A stretch of DNA of 8,478 nt from Hydrogenophaga sp. (GTDB taxonomy: Bacteria; Pseudomonadota; Gammaproteobacteria; Burkholderiales; Burkholderiaceae_C). Made by a program: the position numbers and the translations under genes. Positions 1 through 6,403 of this stretch are shown here, one piece after another; position 1 is the stretch's first letter; the number at the start of each line of letters is the position of its first letter. The stretch is taken from assembly GCA_018335615.1 (NCBI GenBank), contig JAGXRS010000005.1, positions 1 through 8,478 of the forward strand, in the 5' to 3' direction. The notes under the pieces were generated by a model. It worked only from the letters and a program-made list of their open reading frames with translations. It ran no database searches and was not told the DNA's origin.

Positions 1-7
1 CCCCCCC

Positions 8-685
8 ATGCCCGACGCGACCCCCCCAGAAAAGCAGAGCCGCACAGCCACTCGAAAGCGGGTGACGGACAAACCCGCCACCACGCGTCGCAAGGCCTCG
101 CCTGGCACCAAGCACGAGGACAAGCTCACCGCCATCCTTCGCACCGCTGCCCAGCTGTTTGCGCAGAACGGTTATGAGGCGACGTCGCTGGACATGATTG
201 CCGACCGCCTGGGCATGCACAAGGCCACGCTCTACCACTACGTCAACAACAAGGAGAGCATCCTCTACCAGTGCCTGGTCAAGTCCTTCGGCAATCTGGA
301 CACCGTCATGAAGAGCATGGAGGATCGGGAGATTGCCGTGCTGGACCGATTGCGGCTGTTTGTCCGCAGCCTGGCCGAGGCCCAGAACAACGACTTCGGG
401 CGTTGTCTCGTGCTGGTGGGCGCCGGCCCGCTGGACAACATGACGGGCGATGACATCCGTCAGTTTCAACGGCGCCTGGACCAGACGGTGCGGGCCCTCA
501 TCACCGAGGGCATTGCGTCGGGCGTGATCCGCCCCTGCCACCCGGGCATGGTGTCGGCCCTGCTCTTTGGCGCCCTCAACTGGGTGCCCCGCTGGTACTC
601 CGGCAAAGGCAAATTCACGATCCAGGACGTGGCCGACAACTTCGTCGAGACGCTGGTCAAGGGGATTGGCGCAAACGCCACCTGA
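8..685 (+). CDS. TetR/AcrR-family transcriptional regulator
   Basis: A 225-residue protein with the TetR layout. An N-terminal three-helix DNA-binding domain covers about residues 37-85, with the helix-turn-helix around residues 60-80 (the stretch containing MIADRLGMHKATLYHYV, then NNKESIL). An all-helical ligand/dimerisation domain fills the rest. Residues 1-36 form a Lys/Arg/Thr/Pro-rich tail that is not part of the family fold; it may be a flexible DNA-contacting extension or an over-long start call. Only seven bases precede this ATG, so no ribosome binding site can be judged; a GTG at 62 is an alternative start. The gene converges on the acyl-CoA dehydrogenase gene. TetR proteins usually bind short palindromes and release them when an effector, often an acyl-CoA, binds. 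The palindrome at 2022-2051 is therefore a likely target, but this is inferred from proximity only. The effector is unknown. The family call is confident. Confidence 0.93.
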   Translation: MPDATPPEKQSRTATRKRVTDKPATTRRKASPGTKHEDKLTAILRTAAQLFAQNGYEATSLDMIADRLGMHKATLYHYVNNKESILYQCLVKSFGNLDTVMKSMEDREIAVLDRLRLFVRSLAEAQNNDFGRCLVLVGAGPLDNMTGDDIRQFQRRLDQTVRALITEGIASGVIRPCHPGMVSALLFGALNWVPRWYSGKGKFTIQDVADNFVETLVKGIGANAT

Positions 686-730
686 CGCAGCCGTTCGCCC
701 CGGCGGTCCGGCACCGATCGCGCGTCACCC

Positions 731-768
731 ATGAAAAAAGCCCGGAAGAGACGCCGGGCTTTTTTCAT
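731..768. terminator. Bidirectional rho-independent terminator between convergent genes
   Basis: A perfect inverted repeat has two 15-base arms (731-745 and 754-768) around an 8-base loop. The core is a GCCCGG/CCGGGC stem flanked by six A on the left and six T on the right, so it reads as stem plus U-tract on both strands. It lies 45 bases after the TetR stop and 20 bases beyond the acyl-CoA dehydrogenase stop, which is where a shared terminator for two convergent genes should be. Confidence 0.93.
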
Positions 769-788
769 TTGAGCAGGTCAACGGTCCG

Positions 789-1946
789 TCACATGGATCG
801 CGCGATCACGTCCTTGAGCGTCTCGTTCGACCCGCCGTAGATCTTCGCGACCCGTGCGTCCATGTACAGCTGAGCGATCGGATACTCGGTGCAATAACCG
901 TAGCCACCGAACAGCTGCAGGCAGCGGTCGATGATCTCGCACTGCTTGTCCGAGCCCCACCACTTGGCCATCATGGCGTCGTTGGGCTGCAAGGGCTGGC
1001 CATCCACCATGTCCTGGACAATGTGGTCGATGAACACGCGGCCGATGCGCGCCTCGGTCAGGCACTCCGCCAGCACGAACTTCGTGTTCTGGAAGTCCCA
1101 GAGCGTCTGACCCAGCATCTTGCGGTTCTTGGCATGCTCGACCGTCAGTTCAATGGCCCGCTCGGCACAGGCAATGCCCACGATGCCGATGGACAGGCGC
1201 TCACGGGTGAACACATCCATCAGCTGGAAGAAGCCCTTGCCTTCGACCCCACCGATCAGGTTCTCGGCGGGCACCCGCGCATCTTCCAGGAAGATTTCGG
1301 ACGTGTTGAGGGCGTTCTGGCCGATCTTGTCGATGATCTTGGCCACCTTGAAACCCGGGCACTGGTCCTTTTCCACCATGAACAGCGACAGGCCCTTCGC
1401 GCCGGAACCGGCCTCACCCGTGCGGGCCGCCACCAACACGAGGTCGGCCTGGTCACCCAAGGTGCAGAAGATCTTGTTGCCATTGAGGACGTATTCGTCC
1501 CCGTCGCGCCGCGCCGTGGTGCGCAGCGCCTTGACGTCGGTGCCGGCATCGGGCTCGGTGATGGCCACCGCGATCATCTTCTTGCCGCGGGCCACGTCGG
1601 GCATCCAGCGCAGCAGCTGCTCGTGGGTCGCCGTTCCGTGGAAGAAACCCGGGCTGTTGAGGGCGCCGGGAATGAAGCCAAAGGTGGTGTCACAGATGCG
1701 CGCCTGCTCCTCCATCACGACCACCTCGTGCGCGAAGCTGGCGCCCATGCCGCCGTAGGCCTCGGGAATGCTCATGCACAGCAGGCCCAGTTCACCCGCC
1801 TTTTCCCAGACCGAACGGTCCACATGGTGCTGACGGCGGAAGCGTTCGGCATGCGGGGCCACCTCATCCTCGAAGAAACGCCGGGCTGTCTGTCGAAGCA
1901 TGTCCAGCTCCTCGGTCATCCAGGGCGAACGGTAAGTCGTGGTCAA
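789..1946 (-). CDS. Acyl-CoA dehydrogenase (LCAD/IVD-like FAD enzyme)
   Basis: FAD-dependent alpha,beta-desaturation of an acyl-CoA, with electrons passed to ETF. The three family domains are present: an N-terminal helical domain (including the IPEAYGGMG segment), a middle beta domain with the flavin/substrate motif AITEPDAGTD, and a C-terminal helical domain with QLFGGYGY and YMDARVAKIYGGSNE. The MCAD-type catalytic Glu (IYEGT) is Gly here (IYGGS). The Glu of FTRERLSIG, about residue 249, occupies the place of the catalytic base in long-chain and isovaleryl-CoA dehydrogenases, so activity is expected. The chosen start is TTG at 1946, preceded by GGAGA at a 6-base gap, giving 385 residues, the normal family size. 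The first ATG, at 1919, lacks such a site and would give 376. The reading frame stays open to 2174, but that extension crosses the promoter and operator. The gene is divergent from the aldehyde dehydrogenase gene. Chain length or branching of the substrate is not determinable from sequence. Confidence 0.95.
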   Translation of the reverse strand: MTTTYRSPWMTEELDMLRQTARRFFEDEVAPHAERFRRQHHVDRSVWEKAGELGLLCMSIPEAYGGMGASFAHEVVVMEEQARICDTTFGFIPGALNSPGFFHGTATHEQLLRWMPDVARGKKMIAVAITEPDAGTDVKALRTTARRDGDEYVLNGNKIFCTLGDQADLVLVAARTGEAGSGAKGLSLFMVEKDQCPGFKVAKIIDKIGQNALNTSEIFLEDARVPAENLIGGVEGKGFFQLMDVFTRERLSIGIVGIACAERAIELTVEHAKNRKMLGQTLWDFQNTKFVLAECLTEARIGRVFIDHIVQDMVDGQPLQPNDAMMAKWWGSDKQCEIIDRCLQLFGGYGYCTEYPIAQLYMDARVAKIYGGSNETLKDVIARSM

Positions 1947-1952
1947 GTTGTC

Positions 1953-1957
1953 TCTCC
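1953..1957 (-). promoter_or_regulatory. Ribosome binding site fixing a TTG start
   Basis: On the minus strand GGAGA sits 6 bases before the TTG at 1946. It is the best Shine-Dalgarno match in the leader. It argues for translation starting at TTG, giving the N-terminus (f)MTTTYRSPWMTEEL, rather than at the ATG nine codons later. Confidence 0.7.
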
Positions 1958-2001
1958 GGTTTTCAGGTTGATCTGACTTGCAGCGTGCAAGCGTTGGCCC
2001 G

Positions 2002-2030
2002 ATTCTGTGGGCCTTGCGCACTTTTGTCAA
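2002..2030 (-). promoter_or_regulatory. Predicted sigma70 promoter of the acyl-CoA dehydrogenase gene
   Basis: Minus strand: a perfect -35 TTGACA (2030 down to 2025), a 17-base spacer, then CAGAAT (2007 down to 2002), which matches the -10 consensus at 4 of 6 positions. The -35 lies inside the left arm of the 30-bp palindrome. The predicted transcript would start near 1995, giving a leader of about 50 bases before the TTG start. Confidence 0.6.
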
Positions 2031-2051
2031 CCAACCGGTTGGTTGACAAAA
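2022..2051. promoter_or_regulatory. Perfect 30-bp palindromic operator, likely TetR-type
   Basis: The left arm TTTTGTCAACCAACC (2022-2036) is the exact reverse complement of the right arm (2037-2051), with no spacer and no mismatch. The core is AACCAACCGGTTGGTT. Size, symmetry and position between two divergent genes are those of an operator for a dimer, or pair of dimers, of a TetR-family repressor. Each arm contains a TTGACA -35 hexamer facing outward, so a bound protein would block RNA polymerase in both directions. The likely binder is the TetR protein encoded at 8-685; this is inference. It is not a terminator: it lies upstream of both genes. Confidence 0.85.
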
Positions 2052-2071
2052 TGCACAGCCAGATCTACAGT
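2043..2071 (+). promoter_or_regulatory. Predicted strong sigma70 promoter of the aldehyde dehydrogenase operon
   Basis: A consensus TTGACA (2043-2048), a 17-base spacer and TACAGT (2066-2071, 4 of 6 matches to TATAAT). The -35 lies in the right arm of the palindrome. The predicted start near 2078 leaves a leader of about 90 bases before the ATG at 2168. The leader shows no obvious riboswitch or attenuator structure. Confidence 0.7.
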
Positions 2072-2167
2072 CCCACCAGCCCCGAATGCGATCGGAGCGG
2101 TGGCGCCACCACTGCCCGCGCGAACTCGGGAGCCAGCAGAACACCCCCACACACCAGGAGATCACCG

Positions 2168-3631
2168 ATGACAACCGATTTGCTCAACACCACGGACTGG
2201 TCCGCCAAAGCACTGGCGGGCGAATGGAAGACACTGTCCGGCGGACAACTGGATGTGATCGAACCCGCCACCGGGCAGGTGCTGGCCCAGGTGGCGCTGG
2301 CCAATGCACAGGATGTGCAGGCCAGCGCCCAGATGGCCCGCCAGGCGCAGAAACCGTGGGCAGCGATGCCCTACGTCGAACGGGCCAGGATCTTTCGCAA
2401 GGCGGCCGAGCTGCTGGAAGCCCATCGGCAGGCCTTCGCCACCTGGATCGTTCGTGAGACCGGCGGCATACCACCCAAGGCGATGTTCGAGATCGACTCG
2501 GTGATCCACCACTGCCACGAAGCAGCGGCCATGCTGACCCAGTCCCGGGGCCTCGTGTTGCCCAGTGTGGAGGGCGTCACCAGTCTGGCGCGTCGCGTAC
2601 CGCACGGCGTGGTCGGCGTCATCTCGCCGTTCAATTTCCCGTTCCTGCTTTCCAGCCGCGCCGTGCTGCCCGCACTGGCCACGGGCAACGCGGTGATCCT
2701 CAAGCCCGACGCCCGCACCCCGGTCAGCGGCGGCGTGATGCTGGCCCTGATGCTGGAGGCCGCGGGCCTTCCCAAGGGGGTTCTGCACATGCTGCCCGGC
2801 GCCGCAGAGGCCGGTGAAGCCTTGGTGACCGACCCCAACGTCACCATGATCTCCTTCACCGGCTCCACGGCCGTGGGGCGGCGTGTGGGCGAGCTGGCGG
2901 GCAGACACCTCAAGAAGGTGGCACTGGAGCTGGGCGGCAAGAACTCGTTCATCATCCTGGACGATGCCGATCTGGAGATGGCCATCTGTGGCGGATCCTG
3001 GGCGTCGTGGCTGCATCAGGGCCAGATCTGCATGAGCGCCGGGCGCCATCTGGTGCACCGCAGCCAGTACGACACCTACGCGGCCCGCATGGCCGAGAAG
3101 GCCCAGGCACTGCCGGTGGGCGACCCCCACACCCAGCCGGTGGCACTGGGCCCCATCATCACCGCGGCCCAGGTGCAACGGGTCGATCGCATCGTTCAGG
3201 CGTCCATCGGCATGGGAGCGAAGCTCCTGGCTGGCGGCACCCCCAATGGCCCGTTCTACCCCGCGACGGTCCTGTCTGAGGTGACGCCCGACATGCCCGT
3301 GTTCCGTGAAGAGATCTTCGGACCGGTGGTGGCCATCACCGCCTTCGACAGCGACAGCCAGGCGGTCACACTGGCCAATGACAGCGAGTACGGCCTCTCC
3401 GCCGGCATCCACACCCGGGACATCGGCCGGGGCATGGCCCTGGGCGAGCAACTGAACGTGGGCCTGCTGCACATCAACGACCAGACCGTCAACGATGACG
3501 GCACGATGCCCATGGGTGGGCGTGGTGCCTCAGGCAACGGGTCCCGTCATGGTGGACCGGCCAACTGGGACGAGTTCACCCAGTGGCAGTGGACGACCAT
3601 CCGCAACGCCGCCCCCGCCTACCCCCTCTGA
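2168..3631 (+). CDS. NAD(P)-dependent aldehyde dehydrogenase, benzaldehyde dehydrogenase-like
   Basis: Oxidises an aldehyde to its carboxylic acid in the cytoplasm. At 487 residues it is full length for the ALDH superfamily. Key residues are in place: Asn156 in SPFNFP (oxyanion hole), the cofactor segment VILKPDARTP, the Rossmann motif FTGSTAVG from residue 230, the general base Glu254 in LELGGKN and the nucleophile Cys288 in GQICMSAGR. The 34-residue Glu-Cys spacing is that of ALDHs generally. The GGKNSFIILDDADLE and LHQGQICMSAGR blocks resemble the XylC-type benzaldehyde dehydrogenase branch, so an aromatic or bulky aldehyde is plausible but unproven. The start is ATG 2168 with AGGAG at 2156-2160. 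The frame is open from 1985, but that extension crosses the promoter and operator. This is the first gene of a run with the MLE-family and racemase genes, with an 82-base gap to the next start. Confidence 0.95.
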   Translation: MTTDLLNTTDWSAKALAGEWKTLSGGQLDVIEPATGQVLAQVALANAQDVQASAQMARQAQKPWAAMPYVERARIFRKAAELLEAHRQAFATWIVRETGGIPPKAMFEIDSVIHHCHEAAAMLTQSRGLVLPSVEGVTSLARRVPHGVVGVISPFNFPFLLSSRAVLPALATGNAVILKPDARTPVSGGVMLALMLEAAGLPKGVLHMLPGAAEAGEALVTDPNVTMISFTGSTAVGRRVGELAGRHLKKVALELGGKNSFIILDDADLEMAICGGSWASWLHQGQICMSAGRHLVHRSQYDTYAARMAEKAQALPVGDPHTQPVALGPIITAAQVQRVDRIVQASIGMGAKLLAGGTPNGPFYPATVLSEVTPDMPVFREEIFGPVVAITAFDSDSQAVTLANDSEYGLSAGIHTRDIGRGMALGEQLNVGLLHINDQTVNDDGTMPMGGRGASGNGSRHGGPANWDEFTQWQWTTIRNAAPAYPL

Positions 3632-3713
3632 TTCCTCTGATCGTCCCGCTGCACGGCGTGAGCGCCTCGCGCGGCGCCGTGCGTCCTTGTACCCCCTACC
3701 CTGATCCCACACC

Positions 3714-4889
3714 ATGCCAAAGATTGTCAAAGTCGAATGCACACCGGTTTCCACCCCCCTGAAGAAGCCGGTCATCATGCCCAACACGCGCATCACCTCC
3801 ATCGACAGCGTGGTCCTCAAGCTCACCTGCGACGACGGCACGGTGGGTTTTTCGGACTCTGGCGACACCTCGTCCTGGTACCGGGGTGAACTGCAGGAAT
3901 CCATCATGGGGATGATCCAGCAGGTCATCGCCCCTCGCATCCTGCTGGGTGAGGACCCGCGCTGCATCGAGAAGATCGTCGCCAAGATGGACCTTCTCGT
4001 GCGCGACAACAACCAGGCCAAAGCGACCGTCGACTTCGCCTTGCACGACCTCAAGGGCAAGCTGCTGGGCGTACCCGTCTACGAACTGCTCGGCGGCCGC
4101 ACCATGGAGGCCGCCCGTCAAGGATGGGTGCTGTCCGCCGGCAAGCCGGAGGATGTCGCCGCCGAGGCCAAGCGCGCCAAGGACATCGGCTTTGCCCTGT
4201 TCAAGATGAAGATCGGCTACGGCACGATCCAGGACGACATCGACATGGTGCACGCCGTGCGCGACACGGTTGGCCCGGATGCCTATCTGACGATCGACGC
4301 CAACGGCTTCTGGAGCTACGAGAAAGCCCTGCACATCATCCGCAGGATCGACTCCGCCGGCCTGGACCTGATCGAGCAGCCCCTGGCCCACTGGGACATC
4401 GAGGGCATGGCCCGCCTGCGCGCGGCCGTGAAGACGCCGATCTATGCGGACGAGTCGGCACAGGAGCTGCACAACCTCAAGGAGATCATCGACCGCCGGG
4501 CGGCTGACGGCCTGTTCCTCAAGCTGCAGAAAGCCGGCGGACTGGTGAAGTCCCAACGCTGGCTGACGATGGCACGTCTGGGCGGCTTGCCGGTGCACTG
4601 TGGCTGCATGATTGGTTCAGGCCTGGAGCACAGCCCCTCGGCCCATCTGTGGACGGCCAACGAATGGGCCACCCAAGGACTCAACGAATCCATCGGTCCC
4701 TTGATGATTCACGGCACCATGGAGAGCAAGAACATCGCTCCCGGAACCGACATCGCCCTGAACATTCCGCGGTTCGAAGCGGGTATGTGCTATCCCAATG
4801 AAGGCCCCGGCTTTGGTATCGAGCTCAACGAGGCCTTCCTCGTGAGCAACAAGACCGCCGGCAAGAACGACTTCGTCGTGGCGCTGTGA
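3714..4889 (+). CDS. Enolase-superfamily enzyme, MLE subgroup (mandelate racemase/muconate lactonizing family)
   Basis: A 391-residue protein with the superfamily's N-terminal capping domain (about residues 1-125) and a modified TIM barrel. The catalytic set is complete: K164-M-K166 on strand 2; metal ligands D195 (IDANG), E221 (IEQPL) and D246 (ADES); and K270 on strand 6 (FLKLQKAGG). The spacings match Pseudomonas muconate lactonizing enzyme (K167/K169, D198, E224, D249, K273) with a constant offset of three. There is no mandelate-racemase-type His-Asp dyad. The family abstracts a proton alpha to a carboxylate using Mg2+. MLE-subgroup members include cycloisomerases, epimerases, racemases, dehydratases and o-succinylbenzoate synthases, so the reaction cannot be fixed here. 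No catechol dioxygenase or muconolactone isomerase gene is adjacent, which weakens a simple muconate role. No clear Shine-Dalgarno precedes the ATG; it is kept because residues 2-20 form the expected first strand. It is translationally coupled to the racemase gene. Confidence 0.92.
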   Translation: MPKIVKVECTPVSTPLKKPVIMPNTRITSIDSVVLKLTCDDGTVGFSDSGDTSSWYRGELQESIMGMIQQVIAPRILLGEDPRCIEKIVAKMDLLVRDNNQAKATVDFALHDLKGKLLGVPVYELLGGRTMEAARQGWVLSAGKPEDVAAEAKRAKDIGFALFKMKIGYGTIQDDIDMVHAVRDTVGPDAYLTIDANGFWSYEKALHIIRRIDSAGLDLIEQPLAHWDIEGMARLRAAVKTPIYADESAQELHNLKEIIDRRAADGLFLKLQKAGGLVKSQRWLTMARLGGLPVHCGCMIGSGLEHSPSAHLWTANEWATQGLNESIGPLMIHGTMESKNIAPGTDIALNIPRFEAGMCYPNEGPGFGIELNEAFLVSNKTAGKNDFVVAL

Positions 4890-6034
4890 TGATGCGCGCC
4901 GGACCGTTGTCTCACCTGACCGTCGTCGAGTTTGCCGGGCTCGGTCCGGCGCCTTTTGCCGCGATGATGCTGGCGGACCAGGGCGCCCGAGTGATCCGAA
5001 TCGATCGCCCCGTCAAACCGGGCAAAGCGTCGGGCATGGCCACCCTCACCGCCCGCCAGAGCGACGTGCTGTCGCGAGGCCGTGAATCCGTTGCCCTGGA
5101 CCTCAAGCGTTCCGAAGGCCTGCAGGCGGCCCTGGCCCTGGTGGCACGCGCCGACCTCCTCATCGAAGGGTTCAGGCCCGGGGTCATGGAGTCCCTGGGA
5201 CTCGGACCCGAGGTCTGCCTGAAGCTTCGCCCGTCGCTTGTGTACAGGCGCGTGACGGGCTGGGGCCAGACCGGCCCCCTGTCACAAGCGGCCGGACATG
5301 ACATCAACTATGTGGCGCTGTCTGGCGCGCTGCACGCCAACCGCCGAGCAGATGAGGCGCCCACCGTCGCCCCTGGCCTGATCGGTGACTTTGGTGGCGG
5401 CGGCATGCTGCTGGCCTTCGGCGTTCTCGCTGCGCTGGCCCACGCGCAGAACACCGGAGAAGGTCAGGTGGTCGATGCCGCGATCACAGACGGCGCAGCT
5501 CTGCTGACGGCCCTCGTGCAGGGATGGCATTCCGCCGGTCTCTGGAGCAATGAAGCGGGCACCAACAACGGTGATGGCGGCGCACATTTCTACAACACAT
5601 ACCGGTGTCTGGACGGCAAGTTCATCTCCATCGGTCCAATGGAGCCCCAGTTCTACGCCCTGCTGCGCGAGAAGTGTGATTTGCATGACCCCGCCTTTGA
5701 CGCCCAGTGGGACCAGACTCGGTGGCACGCGCTCAAAGCCAAGCTGGCAGATGTGTTTGCGACAAAAACGCGACAGCAGTGGAGCGAGCTCCTCGAAGGT
5801 ACGGACGTTTGTTTTGCACCGGTACTCGATCTCGAGGAAGCTCCGCACCACCCACACAACGTCGCACGGGGCACCTTTGTGACCATTGATGGCATCACGC
5901 AACCGGCACCAGCGCCAAGGTTCAGCAAAACGCCTCCCAACGGCTGCCCCGTGATCCAAGAAGTCGGCAGCAGCACATCGTCGATCCTTGACGAGCTTCA
6001 AACACCCGTCACGCCGGCTTCCGAGTGGCGCTGA
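4889..6034 (+). CDS. CoA-transferase family III protein, alpha-methylacyl-CoA racemase-like
   Basis: Predicted to interconvert 2R- and 2S-methyl branched acyl-CoAs by proton transfer at C2, so that a stereospecific acyl-CoA dehydrogenase can act. The CaiB/BaiF fold begins with LTVVEFAGLGPAPFAAMMLADQ-like sequence and contains LIEGFRPGVMESLGLGP. The racemase branch is indicated by GHDINY (His137), IGDFGGGGM (Asp167) and MEPQFY (Glu252). Their spacing equals His126, Asp156 and Glu241 of Mycobacterium tuberculosis MCR with a constant offset of 11. A formyl-CoA-transferase-type role is therefore less likely, though family III assignments from sequence alone can fail. The chosen start, ATG 4889, shares its A with the preceding TGA stop, the usual layout for translational coupling. 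GTG 4886 and ATG 4892 are in-frame alternatives, and none has a strong Shine-Dalgarno. The length is 381 residues from 4889, normal for the family. It is the last gene of the run that starts at 2168. Confidence 0.92.
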   Translation: MMRAGPLSHLTVVEFAGLGPAPFAAMMLADQGARVIRIDRPVKPGKASGMATLTARQSDVLSRGRESVALDLKRSEGLQAALALVARADLLIEGFRPGVMESLGLGPEVCLKLRPSLVYRRVTGWGQTGPLSQAAGHDINYVALSGALHANRRADEAPTVAPGLIGDFGGGGMLLAFGVLAALAHAQNTGEGQVVDAAITDGAALLTALVQGWHSAGLWSNEAGTNNGDGGAHFYNTYRCLDGKFISIGPMEPQFYALLREKCDLHDPAFDAQWDQTRWHALKAKLADVFATKTRQQWSELLEGTDVCFAPVLDLEEAPHHPHNVARGTFVTIDGITQPAPAPRFSKTPPNGCPVIQEVGSSTSSILDELQTPVTPASEWR

Positions 6035-6403
6035 CCCGGGCGGGTGCCCCTGGCGCTGCGCGCGCTCTGCGTGGCCGCCTTCACATCCTCACGCTGCGTC
6101 TTGCGCGCTGACCCAGACGCTCAAGAGCGAGCCTTATGATGCGGCACCTTCGATGTTCGGGCCGCGTGCCCCGCTGAACACGCCCGCATCGTCACGCCCT
6201 GTGCGGCCCATGGTCTGGATGGCAGCGAACGGCAGGCGGTGCTCAACACTTTTCAAACGCGAACGCGTGGGCGTTCTGCGGTGGGACGGCCCAGGCGTCA
6301 TCAGCCGAACAGGCCGGTCCCCCGCAGCACCACCGACCCACCACCGCGCGCAGGGGCTGACAGTCCGCGCATCACCCGAACCTCCACCCGGAACAGAGAG
6401 CAA
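6035..6403. other. Gene-free stretch with no convincing coding signal
   Basis: After the racemase stop this part shows no ORF with recognisable protein features, good starts or a family match on either strand. Open frames exist but look like compositional accidents of GC-rich DNA, with low-complexity translations rich in Pro, Arg and Ser. There is one short perfect hairpin at 6261-6276 (6-base stem, 4-base loop) with no T-tract. No repeat, tRNA or clear terminator is visible. It may hold the promoter of the downstream gene or be the remnant of a decayed gene, but neither can be shown. Confidence 0.5.

Noticed and set aside
1..28. Runs of seven C at the left edge
   Set aside because: They are only short homopolymers flanking the start of the TetR gene; no repeat unit or att-like structure is present.
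1023..1976. A 317-codon open frame antisense to the acyl-CoA dehydrogenase
   Set aside because: It lies within a clearly coding acyl-CoA dehydrogenase; its translation has no recognisable domain.
1985..2167. N-terminal extension of the aldehyde dehydrogenase frame
   Set aside because: It crosses the palindrome and promoter, has no family similarity, and a well-placed AGGAG marks the ATG at 2168.
2162..3472. A 436-codon open frame antisense to the aldehyde dehydrogenase
   Set aside because: Its His/Gly/Gln-rich translation matches no family and mirrors the codon bias of the real gene on the other strand; it is a GC-rich shadow frame.
3651..3682. Inverted repeat GCACGGCG/CGCCGTGC after the aldehyde dehydrogenase stop
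   Set aside because: The 8-base stem has a 16-base loop and no T-tract, so it is not a credible terminator; it might be a minor mRNA hairpin between operon genes.
3696..4598. A 300-codon open frame antisense to the MLE-family gene
   Set aside because: The opposite strand encodes a complete enolase-superfamily enzyme with all catalytic residues; the antisense translation is compositional.
6261..6276. Short hairpin GAACGC-GTGG-GCGTTC
   Set aside because: A six-base stem is expected by chance in DNA of this composition, and nothing nearby supports a function.
5988..6403. Long open frame running from inside the racemase gene into the gap
   Set aside because: It overlaps the real racemase C-terminus, has low-complexity sequence and no ribosome binding site; only the 3' part from 6404 is kept, as a weak possibility.
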